Origin: RYN-230 sp963793825
Lineage (GTDB): Bacteria > Actinomycetota > Actinomycetes > Streptosporangiales > Streptosporangiaceae
Assembly: GCA_963793825.1 (NCBI GenBank)
Contig: CAWCBE010000002.1
Span: 124,001-188,000, forward strand
Reading direction: 5' to 3'
Length of the DNA stretch: 64,000 nt
Shown: positions 8,011-17,606 of the stretch, one piece after another
Position numbering within the stretch: position 1 is the stretch's first letter
How the letters are laid out: each line of letters opens with the position of its first letter
Position numbers and translations under genes: made by a program
Notes under the pieces: generated by a model
Databases searched by the model: none
What the model was told of the DNA's origin: nothing
Seen by the model: only the letters and a program-made list of their open reading frames with translations

Positions 8011-10071
8011 TCAGAACAGCCGGCGCAGGAAGGGGTCCCTGGGCTCGGCCGGGCTGACCCGCACCCGCACGCCGACGCTGTAGACGCCGTCCTCCCGGAC
8101 GACGACGGGATTGAGGTCTAGCTCGCTGACCTCAGGAAGATCGTCGGCGAGCCTGGACACCCGCAGCAGCGCGTCAGCGAGCGCGGCGGTGTCTACCGGC
8201 GGGATGCCCCGGTGGCCAAACAGCAGCGGCGCGGCGCGCACGGAATTGATCATCTCGTCGGCATCGGCGTCGGTCAGCGGGGTCAGCCGGGCCACCTGAT
8301 CACCGAGTACCTCGGTGGCCAGGCCGCCGAGCCCGAACACCACCAGCGGCCCGAACACGGGCTCCTGCACCACGCCGATGAGCACCTCGACCCCGCCGGC
8401 CAGCATCGGCTGGACAAGCACCCGCTGCAGCCGCGGCCCGAAGTCTGCCGCCAGCGCCCGGTACCCCTGCGCCACTTCCTCCGGAGTGCGCAGATCGACC
8501 CGGACACCCGCGGCATCTGTCCCGGGTGCCAGTCCCACCGCTTCCGCCTTGAGCGCGACGCGGCCGCCGAACTGCCCGGCGGCCTCGGCCGCTTCCTGCG
8601 CACTGGCCGCCGCCACGGCCGGAATCAGCGGGACGCCGTAGCAGGACAGCAGGTCGGCTGAGCAGGCTCCCGGCAGCCAGCCGCCGGCCGGCGAGCCGGC
8701 CAGGAAACCCGTGACCAGGGTGCGTGCCTCCGCCACGCGCAGCCCGTCCAGGTCGGGGACCTGGCCGCGCTGCCGCCGGCGCCAGGCCTGGTACCGGACT
8801 GCGTGGCCCAGCGCACTGGCCGCATTATCGGGGTCGGCGTAGCAGGGCACTCCGGTGACCGCCGCCGCCGCCACGTCGATGATGGCCGCCGCCCCATCCG
8901 CGGCTGCCGGGTCGGCGGGTGCTTCATCGCCGGGCGGGCTGGTGCCCGCGGTTGGGCCGGAGGGCGGCTGCGCCACCGGCTGGCGGTCGAGCCGCGTCAC
9001 GGACTCGGCCTGGTTGAGCAGGGCCAGCACCAGCGGCTTGCTGACGACTGCGGAAGCCGCCGCGGCACTCAGATCGGAGAACGCGGTGGGCACCGCCACC
9101 GCGAGCACTGCGTCAACGCCGGCGTCGGCGGCCACTTTCTCGACGCAGGCACGGAAAGTATCAGTCGTCACCACCGGGCTGGTGTCCACCGGTCCGGTAA
9201 CCACCGCCCGGGCCGGCAGCAGCGTGCGCAGCGCGCGCTGCGTGCCCGCGCCGAGCGCAGCGACCTGCAAGCCGTGGTCGGCGCAGGCGTCCGCAGCCAG
9301 CGCGCCGGCGCCGCCCGCATTGGCGACGATCCCGACCCGGTTGCCCGCCGGCTGCGGCTGGCAGGCCAGCAGCGCGATGGTATCGACAAGCTCGCCGAGA
9401 CTGGTCGTGGCGATGATGCCTGCCTGGTCGAACAGGGCCTCCTGGGTGATCAGCGGCGTCGCTGCCGCCGCGGTGTGCGAGGCCGCACGGTGGCCCGCCG
9501 GGGACCGGCCGCCGACGACGGTCAGCACCGGCATCCGCCGCGCGACCCGGCGGGCCGTGCGGGCGAACTTGCGCGGGTTACCGAAGGACTCCACGTACAA
9601 GATCGCTATCTGAGTCACCTCATCCTGCGCCCACCAGGTCAGCAGGTCAGCAATGGACACGTCGTACTTGTCGCCCGCCGACGCGAACGCGGACACGCCG
9701 ATACCCAGCCTGGACAGCTGCTCGAGCAGCGCGATCCCCACCCCGCCCGACTGAGTGACCAGGCCGGCCACACCGCGCCGCGGGTGGCCGGCCGCGAAGG
9801 TGGCGTCCAGCCCGATCCAGGGGATGATCACGCCGAAACAGTTTGGCCCGACCAGTCGCATGCCATACCGGCGGCACACCGCCAGCAGCTCCGCGCCTGC
9901 GGCACCCGGGCAGGGGCTTATCACGATGAGGCCCCGCACCCCGTTGCGGCCGCATTGCGCGGCCACCGCGGGCACCGCCGACGGCGGCTCTGCGATCACC
10001 GCCAGGTCCACCTGCTCGGGCAGGTCGTTCGACGGATGCCACGCACCGTACCCTGCCCATGGCCTCGGCAT
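8011..10071 (-). CDS. ADP-forming acyl-CoA synthetase part of a frameshifted GNAT-ACS gene (3' fragment)
   Basis: Downstream piece of a gene broken near 10030. Family-like sequence begins at NDLPEQVDLAVIAEPPSAVP; the 14 residues before it are out-of-frame read-through. In order: rest of the CoA-binding domain (VGPNCFG), the succinyl-CoA ligase-like domain with the phospho-histidine region GHRAASHTAA, and a C-terminal ATP-grasp domain (VALKAEAVGLAPGTDAAGVR, then VLVQPMLAGGVEVLIGV). Such proteins make acyl-CoA from acid, CoA and ATP, or act as acyl-CoA sensors attached to a lysine acetyltransferase. The C-terminal half is intact, which argues against an old pseudogene. Together with 9647-10819 it would form one protein of about 930 residues. 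Confidence 0.85.
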   Translation of the reverse strand: MPRPWAGYGAWHPSNDLPEQVDLAVIAEPPSAVPAVAAQCGRNGVRGLIVISPCPGAAGAELLAVCRRYGMRLVGPNCFGVIIPWIGLDATFAAGHPRRGVAGLVTQSGGVGIALLEQLSRLGIGVSAFASAGDKYDVSIADLLTWWAQDEVTQIAILYVESFGNPRKFARTARRVARRMPVLTVVGGRSPAGHRAASHTAAAATPLITQEALFDQAGIIATTSLGELVDTIALLACQPQPAGNRVGIVANAGGAGALAADACADHGLQVAALGAGTQRALRTLLPARAVVTGPVDTSPVVTTDTFRACVEKVAADAGVDAVLAVAVPTAFSDLSAAAASAVVSKPLVLALLNQAESVTRLDRQPVAQPPSGPTAGTSPPGDEAPADPAAADGAAAIIDVAAAAVTGVPCYADPDNAASALGHAVRYQAWRRRQRGQVPDLDGLRVAEARTLVTGFLAGSPAGGWLPGACSADLLSCYGVPLIPAVAAASAQEAAEAAGQFGGRVALKAEAVGLAPGTDAAGVRVDLRTPEEVAQGYRALAADFGPRLQRVLVQPMLAGGVEVLIGVVQEPVFGPLVVFGLGGLATEVLGDQVARLTPLTDADADEMINSVRAAPLLFGHRGIPPVDTAALADALLRVSRLADDLPEVSELDLNPVVVREDGVYSVGVRVRVSPAEPRDPFLRRLF

Positions 10072-10819
10072 GCGGATCTACCACATAGACAGGGCCGGTG
10101 AAGCCGCCGGTCACGATGTTGCTCAGGATGGCCTGGCCCACTGGGCCGCGATGCCGGCTCGCGCCCACCACGGCGACCGAGCGCGGCTGCAGCAGCGGGC
10201 GCAGGCTCGCCACATCCGCGCGGCTTTCCCTGCTGGCCACCGACTCCAGGTAACTGCCCAGCCGGTACGCATCCTCGCGGCCGGGCAGGTCAAACGTCAG
10301 CTTGACCACGCCGGCGGATATCCGCCGCTTCGCGGGCAGGCCGGCGTTGGCGAATACCCTGAGCATCGCCGAGTTATCCGGCAGCGTCTCCGCGGTGAAC
10401 GCACGCAGGCCACGCTGCCGTGCCTGCCAGACCAGGTGCTCGAGCAGCAGGCTGGCGATACCGCGGCCGTGCATGTCATCGGGGACGGCGAACGCGACCT
10501 CCGCGGCGCCGGGTTCCTCGGCCGGCTCGTAGGAGGCCACGCCGACCAGCCGGTCGCCCTGCCAGGCCAGCAGCGCCGCATGGCTGGAATCCGGCTCGCG
10601 GCAGACCCGCTTGGCTTCCTGCCCGGCGGCGCGCGGGCTCGTGCTGAAGAACCGCAGATAAGCGTTGTCCGGCGACATGGCAGCATGCATCGCGCGCACC
10701 GGCTCAGCGTCCTGCGGCCGGGCCGGCCTGATCTGCACCGTGCTGCCATCGGTCAGCAGCGCGTACATGGCTGCCACCGGCGTGCTCACCAGGCTGCCTG
10801 CCCTCTCAGCTGGCGGCAC
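9647..10819 (-). CDS. GNAT acetyltransferase plus CoA-binding part of a frameshifted gene (5' fragment)
   Basis: GTG start at 10819 after AGAGAGG. Residues 20-185 are a GNAT domain: IQIRP-like VQIRPARPQDAEPVR, then DDMHGRGIASLLLEHL (acetyl-CoA pyrophosphate loop) and FANAGLP. Residues 205-260 start an NDP-forming acyl-CoA synthetase CoA-binding domain (SVAVVGASRHRGPVGQAI, GPVYVVDPHAEAMG). After CVASV, near 10030, the reading loses family resemblance and the tail to 9647 is arginine-rich noise. The homologous continuation is in the neighbouring frame. GNAT-first order resembles the actinobacterial Pat type that acetylates and silences acyl-CoA synthetases; the function is inferred from that. 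Confidence 0.82.
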   Translation of the reverse strand: MPPAERAGSLVSTPVAAMYALLTDGSTVQIRPARPQDAEPVRAMHAAMSPDNAYLRFFSTSPRAAGQEAKRVCREPDSSHAALLAWQGDRLVGVASYEPAEEPGAAEVAFAVPDDMHGRGIASLLLEHLVWQARQRGLRAFTAETLPDNSAMLRVFANAGLPAKRRISAGVVKLTFDLPGREDAYRLGSYLESVASRESRADVASLRPLLQPRSVAVVGASRHRGPVGQAILSNIVTGGFTGPVYVVDPHAEAMGRVRCVASVERPARAGGPGGDRRAAVGGARGGRAMRPQRGAGPHRDKPLPGCRRRGAAGGVPPVWHATGRAKLFRRDHPLDRAGRHLRGRPPAARCGRPGHSVGRGGDRAARAAVQAGYRRVRVRVGGRQVRRVHC

Positions 10820-10836
10820 GACAGCCTCTCTCCCGC

Positions 10837-10878
10837 TAACCCGGCTCCAGCACCAATTAACCCGGCTCCATCACCATG
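10837..10878. repeat. Two tandem 21-bp repeats upstream of the GNAT-ACS gene
   Basis: TAACCCGGCTCCAGCACCA at 10837 is followed directly at 10858 by TAACCCGGCTCCATCACCA, with one mismatch in 19. The unit length of 21 bp is two helical turns. The pair lies 18-60 bp upstream of the GTG at 10819, where a promoter is expected, so it may be a tandem operator. Confidence 0.5.
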
Positions 10879-10995
10879 GGCTGTATCGATGTCCCCGGGA
10901 TCGAGGTGGGTGCCGCCGGCCGCTGAGGCCGCGCGCATCCGGATGAGCTTGCTGCTCGACCGGTGCTTCGCGCGGCTCAGCCGGCCAGCATGCGG

Positions 10996-12183
<1,188 letters not shown>

Positions 12184-12484
12184 GACGTTCCCCTCTACGT
12201 GTCCAGTCCCTCGCCGGCTGCCGGATCCGCCTGGTCAGGCAGGCAGACCGGCCGGCCGCCAGCAGGCACCCAACGCGGATAGTTCTTCAGGCTGGTCGAC
12301 TCGGCCGACAGCACCCGGTGCCCTGATACGGTCCGACACCTGACCCGGGTTTCCGGCGAGCATGAGCGACAGATCCGCTGTCACTGTCATCAGCGCCGTC
12401 CCCTCGTTCGGACGGGTGCCCTGTCGCCCGCGCTGTCCTGGAGCCTCGCCTTCGATGCTGTGCTGAAAGGCCGCGCCCTGGCTA

Positions 12485-12498
12485 GGGACGAACGTCCC
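12485..12498. promoter_or_regulatory. GGGAC-N4-GTCCC palindrome
   Basis: Perfect 5-bp arms around GAAC. The half-site GGGAC with GTCCC recalls the binding pattern of DosR/NarL-family response regulators, but the resemblance is short and the regulator is a guess. Confidence 0.3.
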
Positions 12499-12529
12499 GC
12501 AATCACCGCGCCATACCTGCAGTTTCCAG

Positions 12530-12546
12530 CGTCGCCACTGGCGACG
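12530..12546. promoter_or_regulatory. 17-bp palindrome in the operon control region
   Basis: CGTCGCCA, one central C, then TGGCGACG: perfect 8-bp arms. The compact dyad is typical of dimeric repressors such as TetR-type fatty acid regulators. About 320 bp upstream of the acyl-CoA dehydrogenase start. Confidence 0.35.
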
Positions 12547-12556
12547 TTGCCCCGCC

Positions 12557-12583
12557 CTTGGCGGCCGCTCGACGGCCGCCAAG
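12557..12583. terminator. Strong 11-bp hairpin in the divergent region
   Basis: CTTGGCGGCCG, loop CTCGA, CGGCCGCCAAG: 11 perfect base pairs. No T-run follows on either strand, so it may be a terminator or a regulatory dyad. Confidence 0.35.
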
Positions 12584-12866
12584 AGAAACTCACTACACGC
12601 GACGCACCAGTAGCACTGGCACCGACCTGCGGGACCTTCGGCCCTACGCGCCCCGGCGCCGCTCCGCCTATATTCGTCGTTATGTATTGTGGGGATGCTG
12701 GAATGTGCTGCTGATGTCCGGATCCATGCCTTCCCCAATATACAATTACTTAAGGTAGGAGAACTGCAAAGAACTTCGGTTTCGGTGGCTCTTGCCGGCG
12801 GCCTGGCCGTCCTGGAACCAGATATAAATCAGCCTGGGATGGCCGAATTTAGAGAGGTGCCCGCAC

Positions 12867-14006
12867 ATGGACTTCGAGTTGACTGACGAGCAAGAGCTGA
12901 TCCGCAACACGGTAAGGGAGTTCGCCGAAGCCGAACTCGCGCCGGTCGCGGCCGAGATCGACCGTGACCACCGCTTTCCCGAGGAGGTCGTCCCGAAGAT
13001 GGCGGGCCTGAGCCTCCTGGGCATGCCCTACCCCGAGGAGGTGGGTGGGGCCGGGGCGGACTACGTGAGCTACGTCATAGCTCTTGAGGAAGTGTCGAGA
13101 GCGTGCGCCACCACCGGCGTCATCATGACCGCTCACACCACGCTCGCCACCTGGCCGATCTTCAAGTTCGGAACCCAGGCCCAGCATGACAAGTACCTCT
13201 TTGATATGGCCTCGGGCCGCCGCCTGGGCGCTTTCGCCCTGACCGAGCCCGCCGCCGGGACCGACGCCGGCGCGGGCACCTGCACGGCGGTACTGGACGA
13301 AGACGAGTACGTTCTCAACGGATCGAAAATCTTCATCTCCAACGCCCCGTATGCCGACGTGTACATCGTCTTTGCCAAGACCGATCCGGAGCAAGGGACG
13401 CGCGGGATGAGCGCGTTCATCGTCGAGAAAGACACTCCGGGGTTCTCCGTCGGCGAGGCGGAGCACAAACTGGGGATTCGCGGCTCCAGCACGCCGCCCC
13501 TCTACTTCAATAACTGCCGCATTCCCAGGGATGCGCTCCTGGGCGGGGAGGGTAACGGATTCCGGGTAGCCATGCAGACGCTTGATGGCGGGCGCATCGG
13601 CATCGCGGCGCAGGCGCTGGGTATAGCCCAGGCTGCGCTCGACGCGTCGGTAGCGTATGCCAAGGAGCGGGTCCAGTTCGGCAAGCCAATCGCCAGCCTC
13701 CAGGCTATCCAGTGGATGATAGCCGACATGGCGACCGAGATCGACGCTGCCCGGCTCCTTACCTACCGCGCGGCATCGAACATCGACAATGGCCGCCCCT
13801 ATTCCACCGAAGGGGCGATGGCAAAGCTGTTCGCCTCTGAGACGGCCACCCGGGTGGCGGGCAAGGCAATCCAGATCCACGGCGGATACGGATATACGGA
13901 GAGCTATCCGGTGGAGCGGAACTGGCGTGACGCCAAGATAACCGAGATTTACGAGGGAACGTCCGAGGTGCAGCGCATGGTTATCGCGAGAAGCTGCCTG
14001 CGATGA
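12867..14006 (+). CDS. Short-chain acyl-CoA dehydrogenase (butyryl-CoA dehydrogenase-like)
   Basis: 379 residues, the classic length of soluble short-chain acyl-CoA dehydrogenases. GAGAGGTG precedes the ATG. FAD/substrate motifs: AFALTEPAAGTDAGA, KIFISNAPYADVYI, and the catalytic glutamate in EIYEGTSEVQRMVIA. These homotetramers oxidise butyryl-CoA-like substrates to enoyl-CoA and pass electrons to an electron-transfer flavoprotein. It is the first gene of a + strand series with a MaoC hydratase and FixABCX, so its electrons most likely go to that complex. The product crotonyl-CoA is also the substrate of Ccr encoded on the other strand. Substrate assignment is inferred from size and context. 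Confidence 0.93.
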   Translation: MDFELTDEQELIRNTVREFAEAELAPVAAEIDRDHRFPEEVVPKMAGLSLLGMPYPEEVGGAGADYVSYVIALEEVSRACATTGVIMTAHTTLATWPIFKFGTQAQHDKYLFDMASGRRLGAFALTEPAAGTDAGAGTCTAVLDEDEYVLNGSKIFISNAPYADVYIVFAKTDPEQGTRGMSAFIVEKDTPGFSVGEAEHKLGIRGSSTPPLYFNNCRIPRDALLGGEGNGFRVAMQTLDGGRIGIAAQALGIAQAALDASVAYAKERVQFGKPIASLQAIQWMIADMATEIDAARLLTYRAASNIDNGRPYSTEGAMAKLFASETATRVAGKAIQIHGGYGYTESYPVERNWRDAKITEIYEGTSEVQRMVIARSCLR

Positions 14007-14057
14007 GGATAAGCGGGCTGGGAATCCCGGCCGAGCACGCGAGCGGAGGAGCGAGAA

Positions 14058-14480
14058 GTGGCGATTGAGCTGGCCTACGATGAGATCAAGATCGATGATA
14101 GCGCATCGCTCGCCAAGACGATCACCGAGGGTGACATTGTCAATTACGCCGGCATCACCGGAGATTTCAACCCGATTCACATCGACGCCATGTATGCGGC
14201 CCAGTCGATGTTCCAGGAGCGGGTCGCGCATGGCATGCTGGTGGCCGGGCTGATCTCCGCGGTGCTGGGCACCCTGCTTCCGGGGCCGAATTCTATTTAC
14301 CTGGGGCAGGAGCTCAGGTTCACCGCCCCGGTCAAGATCGGCGACACTGTCACCGCGGTGGTGACGGTGACAGAGAAGCGCGATGACAAGAGAATCCTGA
14401 AGCTCAAGACCACGGTGTCGAATCAGCGGGGAGACGTGGTCGTGGACGGCAGCGCGGTAGTCAAGAAAATGGGTCTGTAG
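14058..14480 (+). CDS. MaoC-like (R)-specific enoyl-CoA hydratase
   Basis: 140 residues with a single hot-dog fold, as in PhaJ. GGAGGA lies before the GTG at 14058. The hydratase 2 motif GDFNPIHIDAMYA supplies the catalytic Asp and His, and ERVAHGMLVAGLISAVLG follows as in the family. PhaJ enzymes hydrate trans-2-enoyl-CoA to (R)-3-hydroxyacyl-CoA, the monomer used by PHA synthase. It lies 51 bp after the acyl-CoA dehydrogenase and before fixA. The pair could convert butyryl-CoA to (R)-3-hydroxybutyryl-CoA for the facing phaC gene. Without phaB in the window this may be the monomer route, which is inference. Confidence 0.9.
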   Translation: MAIELAYDEIKIDDSASLAKTITEGDIVNYAGITGDFNPIHIDAMYAAQSMFQERVAHGMLVAGLISAVLGTLLPGPNSIYLGQELRFTAPVKIGDTVTAVVTVTEKRDDKRILKLKTTVSNQRGDVVVDGSAVVKKMGL

Positions 14481-14563
14481 GGCGGTGCGCGAGGGGCGCC
14501 GCGAGTGTCTTTGAGCAGTCATCGTGTCCGCCTGCCGCGGTGGCCACTGCCAGGAGGAGCGTT

Positions 14564-15340
14564 ATGAAAATTGTGGTCCCCTACAAGTGGACATGCGATC
14601 CGGAAGAGGCCACGGTACGCGGCGACGGCACGGTGGACTGGAGTCGCGCGAAGCCCGGCATCAGCGCCTACGACCCGGTGGCCATAGAGCTGGCCCGCCG
14701 TCTGGCCGAAGCCGCGGGTGCCGAGCTGATCGGCGTGACGGCGGGGGGCAAGGGGGTCGGTGCGGCCATCGCGTCCAAGGCCGCGCTGGCCCGTGGCCTG
14801 GACCGGGTGGTGATCATCGAGGATGAGTCCCTGCGGGAAGCCGGGCGGTCCGAGCTGGCCGCGGTGCTCGCCGCGGCGGTCCGTCACATCGGTGACGTGG
14901 ACCTTGTCGTCACCGGCGACTCGTCGGTGGATGTGGCGGCCAAGATGGTGCCGACCGTGCTGGCCGGTGAGCTTGGCTGGCCGGCTGTCGCTGAGGTCAC
15001 CGCGGTGACTGGCCAGGCTGGCACGCTGCGCGTGGAGCGCGCGGTGCCCGGCGGCGTGCAGGTGCTTGAGATTTCCGGCCCCGCGGTGCTGGCCGCGTCC
15101 GCGGATGCCGCGGTGCCGCGGGTACCGGGCATGAAAGACCTCCTCGCGGCGGGCAAGAAGCAGGTGGAGCACCTGGAGCTTGCGGCCCTGGACGTGGCCG
15201 CGAGGAGCGCGGTCATGACGGTCACGGGCAGGTCGCGCCCGGACCGCAAGGCCCGCAAGGGTCAGCTCCTCGACACTGGCGACCCAGCGGCTGCCGCTGC
15301 CGAACTCGTCAGCGCGCTGCGCGGAGCCGGAGCGCTGTGA
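14564..15340 (+). CDS. fixA: Electron transfer flavoprotein beta subunit, FixA type
   Basis: 258 residues. AGGAGG at 14552-14557 selects the ATG at 14564 (MKIVVPYKWTCDP). Family features: an early ISAYDPVAIELARRLAE segment, AAIASKAALARGLDRVVII and VDLVVTGDSSVDVAAKMVP, the nucleotide-binding core of EtfB/FixA proteins. It forms a heterodimer with FixB and carries electrons between acyl-CoA dehydrogenase and FixC. First of four contiguous genes in the order fixA-fixB-fixC-fixX. Whether this FixA holds FAD, as in bifurcating systems, or AMP cannot be settled by eye. Confidence 0.9.
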   Translation: MKIVVPYKWTCDPEEATVRGDGTVDWSRAKPGISAYDPVAIELARRLAEAAGAELIGVTAGGKGVGAAIASKAALARGLDRVVIIEDESLREAGRSELAAVLAAAVRHIGDVDLVVTGDSSVDVAAKMVPTVLAGELGWPAVAEVTAVTGQAGTLRVERAVPGGVQVLEISGPAVLAASADAAVPRVPGMKDLLAAGKKQVEHLELAALDVAARSAVMTVTGRSRPDRKARKGQLLDTGDPAAAAAELVSALRGAGAL

Positions 15341-15371
15341 CCCCCCGCAGGACGAGAGAGAGGACTGGACA

Positions 15372-16283
15372 GTGAGCGTGAACGCCTGGATCCTGGTCGG
15401 GGACCAACCGGCGATAGGCAACCTGATCACGGTCGCGCGCTCGCTGGGCGGGCAGGTCGCGGCGGCTGTCGCCGGGCCCCGGTCGGTGGCCGAGACGGTG
15501 GCGGCGAGCGGTGTGGACAAGGTGGTCTGGTGCGGCGGGCCGGATGAGGTGCCCGCTGAGGCGTACGCCCCGGCGGTGGCCGATATCGTCGCCGCCGACC
15601 CCCCGCGTGTCGTGCTCAGCGGCCGTAACCCGGGTGACCGGGTGCTCCTGGGTGCCGCCGCGGCCCGGCTGGGGGCGGCCGTCCTGACCGGCGCCCGCTC
15701 GGTCTCAGCCGACGGCGACGATCTCATCGTGGTCAACGCGGTCTTCGGCGACATCGCCGACGAGACCGTCGCAGTCTCCGGCCCGGTAGCCCTGCTGCTG
15801 GACGGCGGCGGCGTGCCGCCGGCTGGCGGCGCCAGCGCGCCCATTGCGGAGGTCGCCGCCACGCCACTGGCCATGAAGGTGATCGAGGCCAGGACGTTCG
15901 GCTTCGACGAGGTGGACCTCAACGCCGCCCCCCGGGTGATTGGCGTCGGCCGCGGCCTCAAGGCCAAGGAGGACCTCGCCATGATCGAGGCGCTCGCCGA
16001 GGCCGCCAACGCCGAGATCGCCTGCTCCCGCCCGGTGGCCGAGGGCCTGAACTGGATGGGGAAGGACCGCTACATCGGGAGCTCTGGCGCGCACATCGCC
16101 CCCCAGCTCTACTTCGCGGTCGGGATCTCCGGCCAGTTGCAGCACATGGTCGGCGTGCAGGGGGCGGAAACGATCGTGGCGATCAACTCCGACCCCAATG
16201 CCGCCGTCTTTAAGCAAACCGACTATGGCCTCGTCGGCGACCTCTACCAGCTCGTGCCGGCGATCACCGCCGCCCTGAAATGA
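15372..16283 (+). CDS. fixB: Electron transfer flavoprotein alpha subunit, FixB type
   Basis: 303 residues, close to typical EtfA/FixB length. Starts at GTG 15372 after a GAGAGAGAGGA purine run; GTG 15378 is an alternative. The C-terminal FAD domain is clear: CSRPVAEGLN, then YIGSSGAHIAPQLYFAVGIS with GQLQHMVG, and INSDPNAAVF followed by DYGLVGDLYQLVP. It receives electrons with FixA and delivers them to FixC. It is 31 bp after fixA and 9 bp before fixC, so co-transcription is near certain. Confidence 0.92.
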   Translation: MSVNAWILVGDQPAIGNLITVARSLGGQVAAAVAGPRSVAETVAASGVDKVVWCGGPDEVPAEAYAPAVADIVAADPPRVVLSGRNPGDRVLLGAAAARLGAAVLTGARSVSADGDDLIVVNAVFGDIADETVAVSGPVALLLDGGGVPPAGGASAPIAEVAATPLAMKVIEARTFGFDEVDLNAAPRVIGVGRGLKAKEDLAMIEALAEAANAEIACSRPVAEGLNWMGKDRYIGSSGAHIAPQLYFAVGISGQLQHMVGVQGAETIVAINSDPNAAVFKQTDYGLVGDLYQLVPAITAALK

Positions 16284-16292
16284 CGGTGCCAG

Positions 16293-17606
16293 ATGCCAGA
16301 AACGGCTGAGCCAGACTTCGAGGTCATCGTTATCGGCGCCGGTATCGCCGGCTGCGTCACGGCCTACCAGCTCGCCCGGCAGGGCCGCTCGGTCCTGCTG
16401 ATCGAGCGGGGCGAGGCTCCGGGCTCAAAGAACCTCTCCGGTGGCGTGCTCTACTCCCGCGGCATCCAGCAGGTCTTCCCGGGGTTCCTCGACGAGGCGC
16501 CGGTCGAGCGCCGGATCACGCGCAATTACATCAACTTCCTCAACGCCGGGAGCTCAGTCGGCCTCGACTACCAGGACAAGCGCCTGGCCGACCCGGTCAA
16601 CGCCGTCACGGTGCTGCGCGCCAAGCTGGATGCGTGGCTGGCCGAGAAGTGCGAGGAGGCGGGCGCCCTCATCATGCCCGGGGTCCGCGTGGACCGGGTG
16701 CTTACCGAGGAAGGTGCCGCCGGCCAGCGGGTGGTGGGGGTCCAGGCCGGTGAGGACGAGCTGCGTGCCCGCGTGGTCGTCGCCGCGGACGGGGTGAATT
16801 CCTTTATCGCCAAGGAGGTCGGGCTGCGCCGCAGCGAGCCGCTGAACCACCTGGCTGTTGGCGTGAAGTCCGTGGTGTCGCTGCCCAGGGAGACGATCGA
16901 GGCACGATTCAACCTGACCGGCGATGAAGGCGCAGCGATCGCCGCGGTCGGTGACTGCACCGAGGGTGTCGGGGGCGGCGGCTTTCTCTACACCAACATC
17001 GACTCCATTTCCGTTGGCGTGGTCGTGCGCCTGGACGATCTCACCGCCAAGAAGAAGGTCGTCACCGACATCTTCGACCACTTCCTCGAGCACCGGTTCA
17101 TTGCCCCTTACCTTGAGGGCGGCGACCTGGCCGAGTACGGCTGCCATCTGGTCGCCGAGGGCGGCATGAAGATGATCGGCGAGATCACCATGGACGGCAT
17201 GCTCGTCGTCGGGGACGCCGCCGGGCTCACTCTCAATACCGGGCTGACCGTGCGCGGCATGGACCTGGCGGTCGCCTCCGGGGTCGCCGCCGCCGAGGGC
17301 ATCGGCTCAGGCCTGGAGCGGAACGACACGTCCAAGGCAGGCCTGGCCGGGTACCCGCAGCGGTTCTATGCCTCTTATGCCGGCCAGGACATGAAGACCT
17401 ACGCCCGGGCACCCGCCTTTCTTGAAGCCGAGCGCATGTACAAGCAGTACGGCGAGCTTTTCGCCGACGTCCTGTACGGCGCCTTCAACCTTGACACCCA
17501 GCCCCGCCGGCATCTCCTGAGCGTCGCACGTAAGACGCTGACCCAGTCGCCGGTGAAAATAAGGCAGCTGGTCCGCGACGGCATTGCAGGAGCACGCGCA
17601 CTATGA
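16293..17606 (+). CDS. fixC: FixC-type ETF:quinone oxidoreductase
   Basis: 437 residues, the FixC size. The N-terminus has the FAD dinucleotide motif VIGAGIAGCVTAYQLARQG, then the family mark ERGEAPGSKNLSGGVLYS. A middle GGGGFLYTNIDSISVGVVV and a late GDAAGLTLNTGLTVRGMDLA complete the flavoprotein pattern. FixC is membrane-associated and moves electrons from FixAB flavins, with FixX, to the quinone pool, and in bifurcating systems to ferredoxin. Its TGA overlaps the ATG of fixX (ATGA at 17603-17606), which implies translational coupling and a fixed FixC:FixX ratio. Confidence 0.94.
   Translation: MPETAEPDFEVIVIGAGIAGCVTAYQLARQGRSVLLIERGEAPGSKNLSGGVLYSRGIQQVFPGFLDEAPVERRITRNYINFLNAGSSVGLDYQDKRLADPVNAVTVLRAKLDAWLAEKCEEAGALIMPGVRVDRVLTEEGAAGQRVVGVQAGEDELRARVVVAADGVNSFIAKEVGLRRSEPLNHLAVGVKSVVSLPRETIEARFNLTGDEGAAIAAVGDCTEGVGGGGFLYTNIDSISVGVVVRLDDLTAKKKVVTDIFDHFLEHRFIAPYLEGGDLAEYGCHLVAEGGMKMIGEITMDGMLVVGDAAGLTLNTGLTVRGMDLAVASGVAAAEGIGSGLERNDTSKAGLAGYPQRFYASYAGQDMKTYARAPAFLEAERMYKQYGELFADVLYGAFNLDTQPRRHLLSVARKTLTQSPVKIRQLVRDGIAGARAL

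Larger units (their letters stand above)
12184..12866. other. Long divergent intergenic region between thiolase and the acyl-CoA dehydrogenase operon
   Basis: 683 bp without a gene I can support. It contains three inverted repeats (listed separately at 12485, 12530 and 12557) and an AT-richer 150-bp stretch before the acyl-CoA dehydrogenase start, including TATAAA at about 12823, as expected of a regulated control region. Weak 51-codon and 167-codon minus-strand frames here are arginine/glycine-rich and unconvincing. Confidence 0.5.

Noticed and set aside
8803..10101. 432-codon + strand frame opposite the acyl-CoA synthetase
   Set aside because: Composition of an antisense shadow; the minus strand shows clear enzyme motifs.
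12235..12738. 167-codon minus-strand frame in the thiolase-acd gap
   Set aside because: Arg/Gly/Trp-rich, no ribosome site, and it covers the inverted repeats; more likely control DNA.
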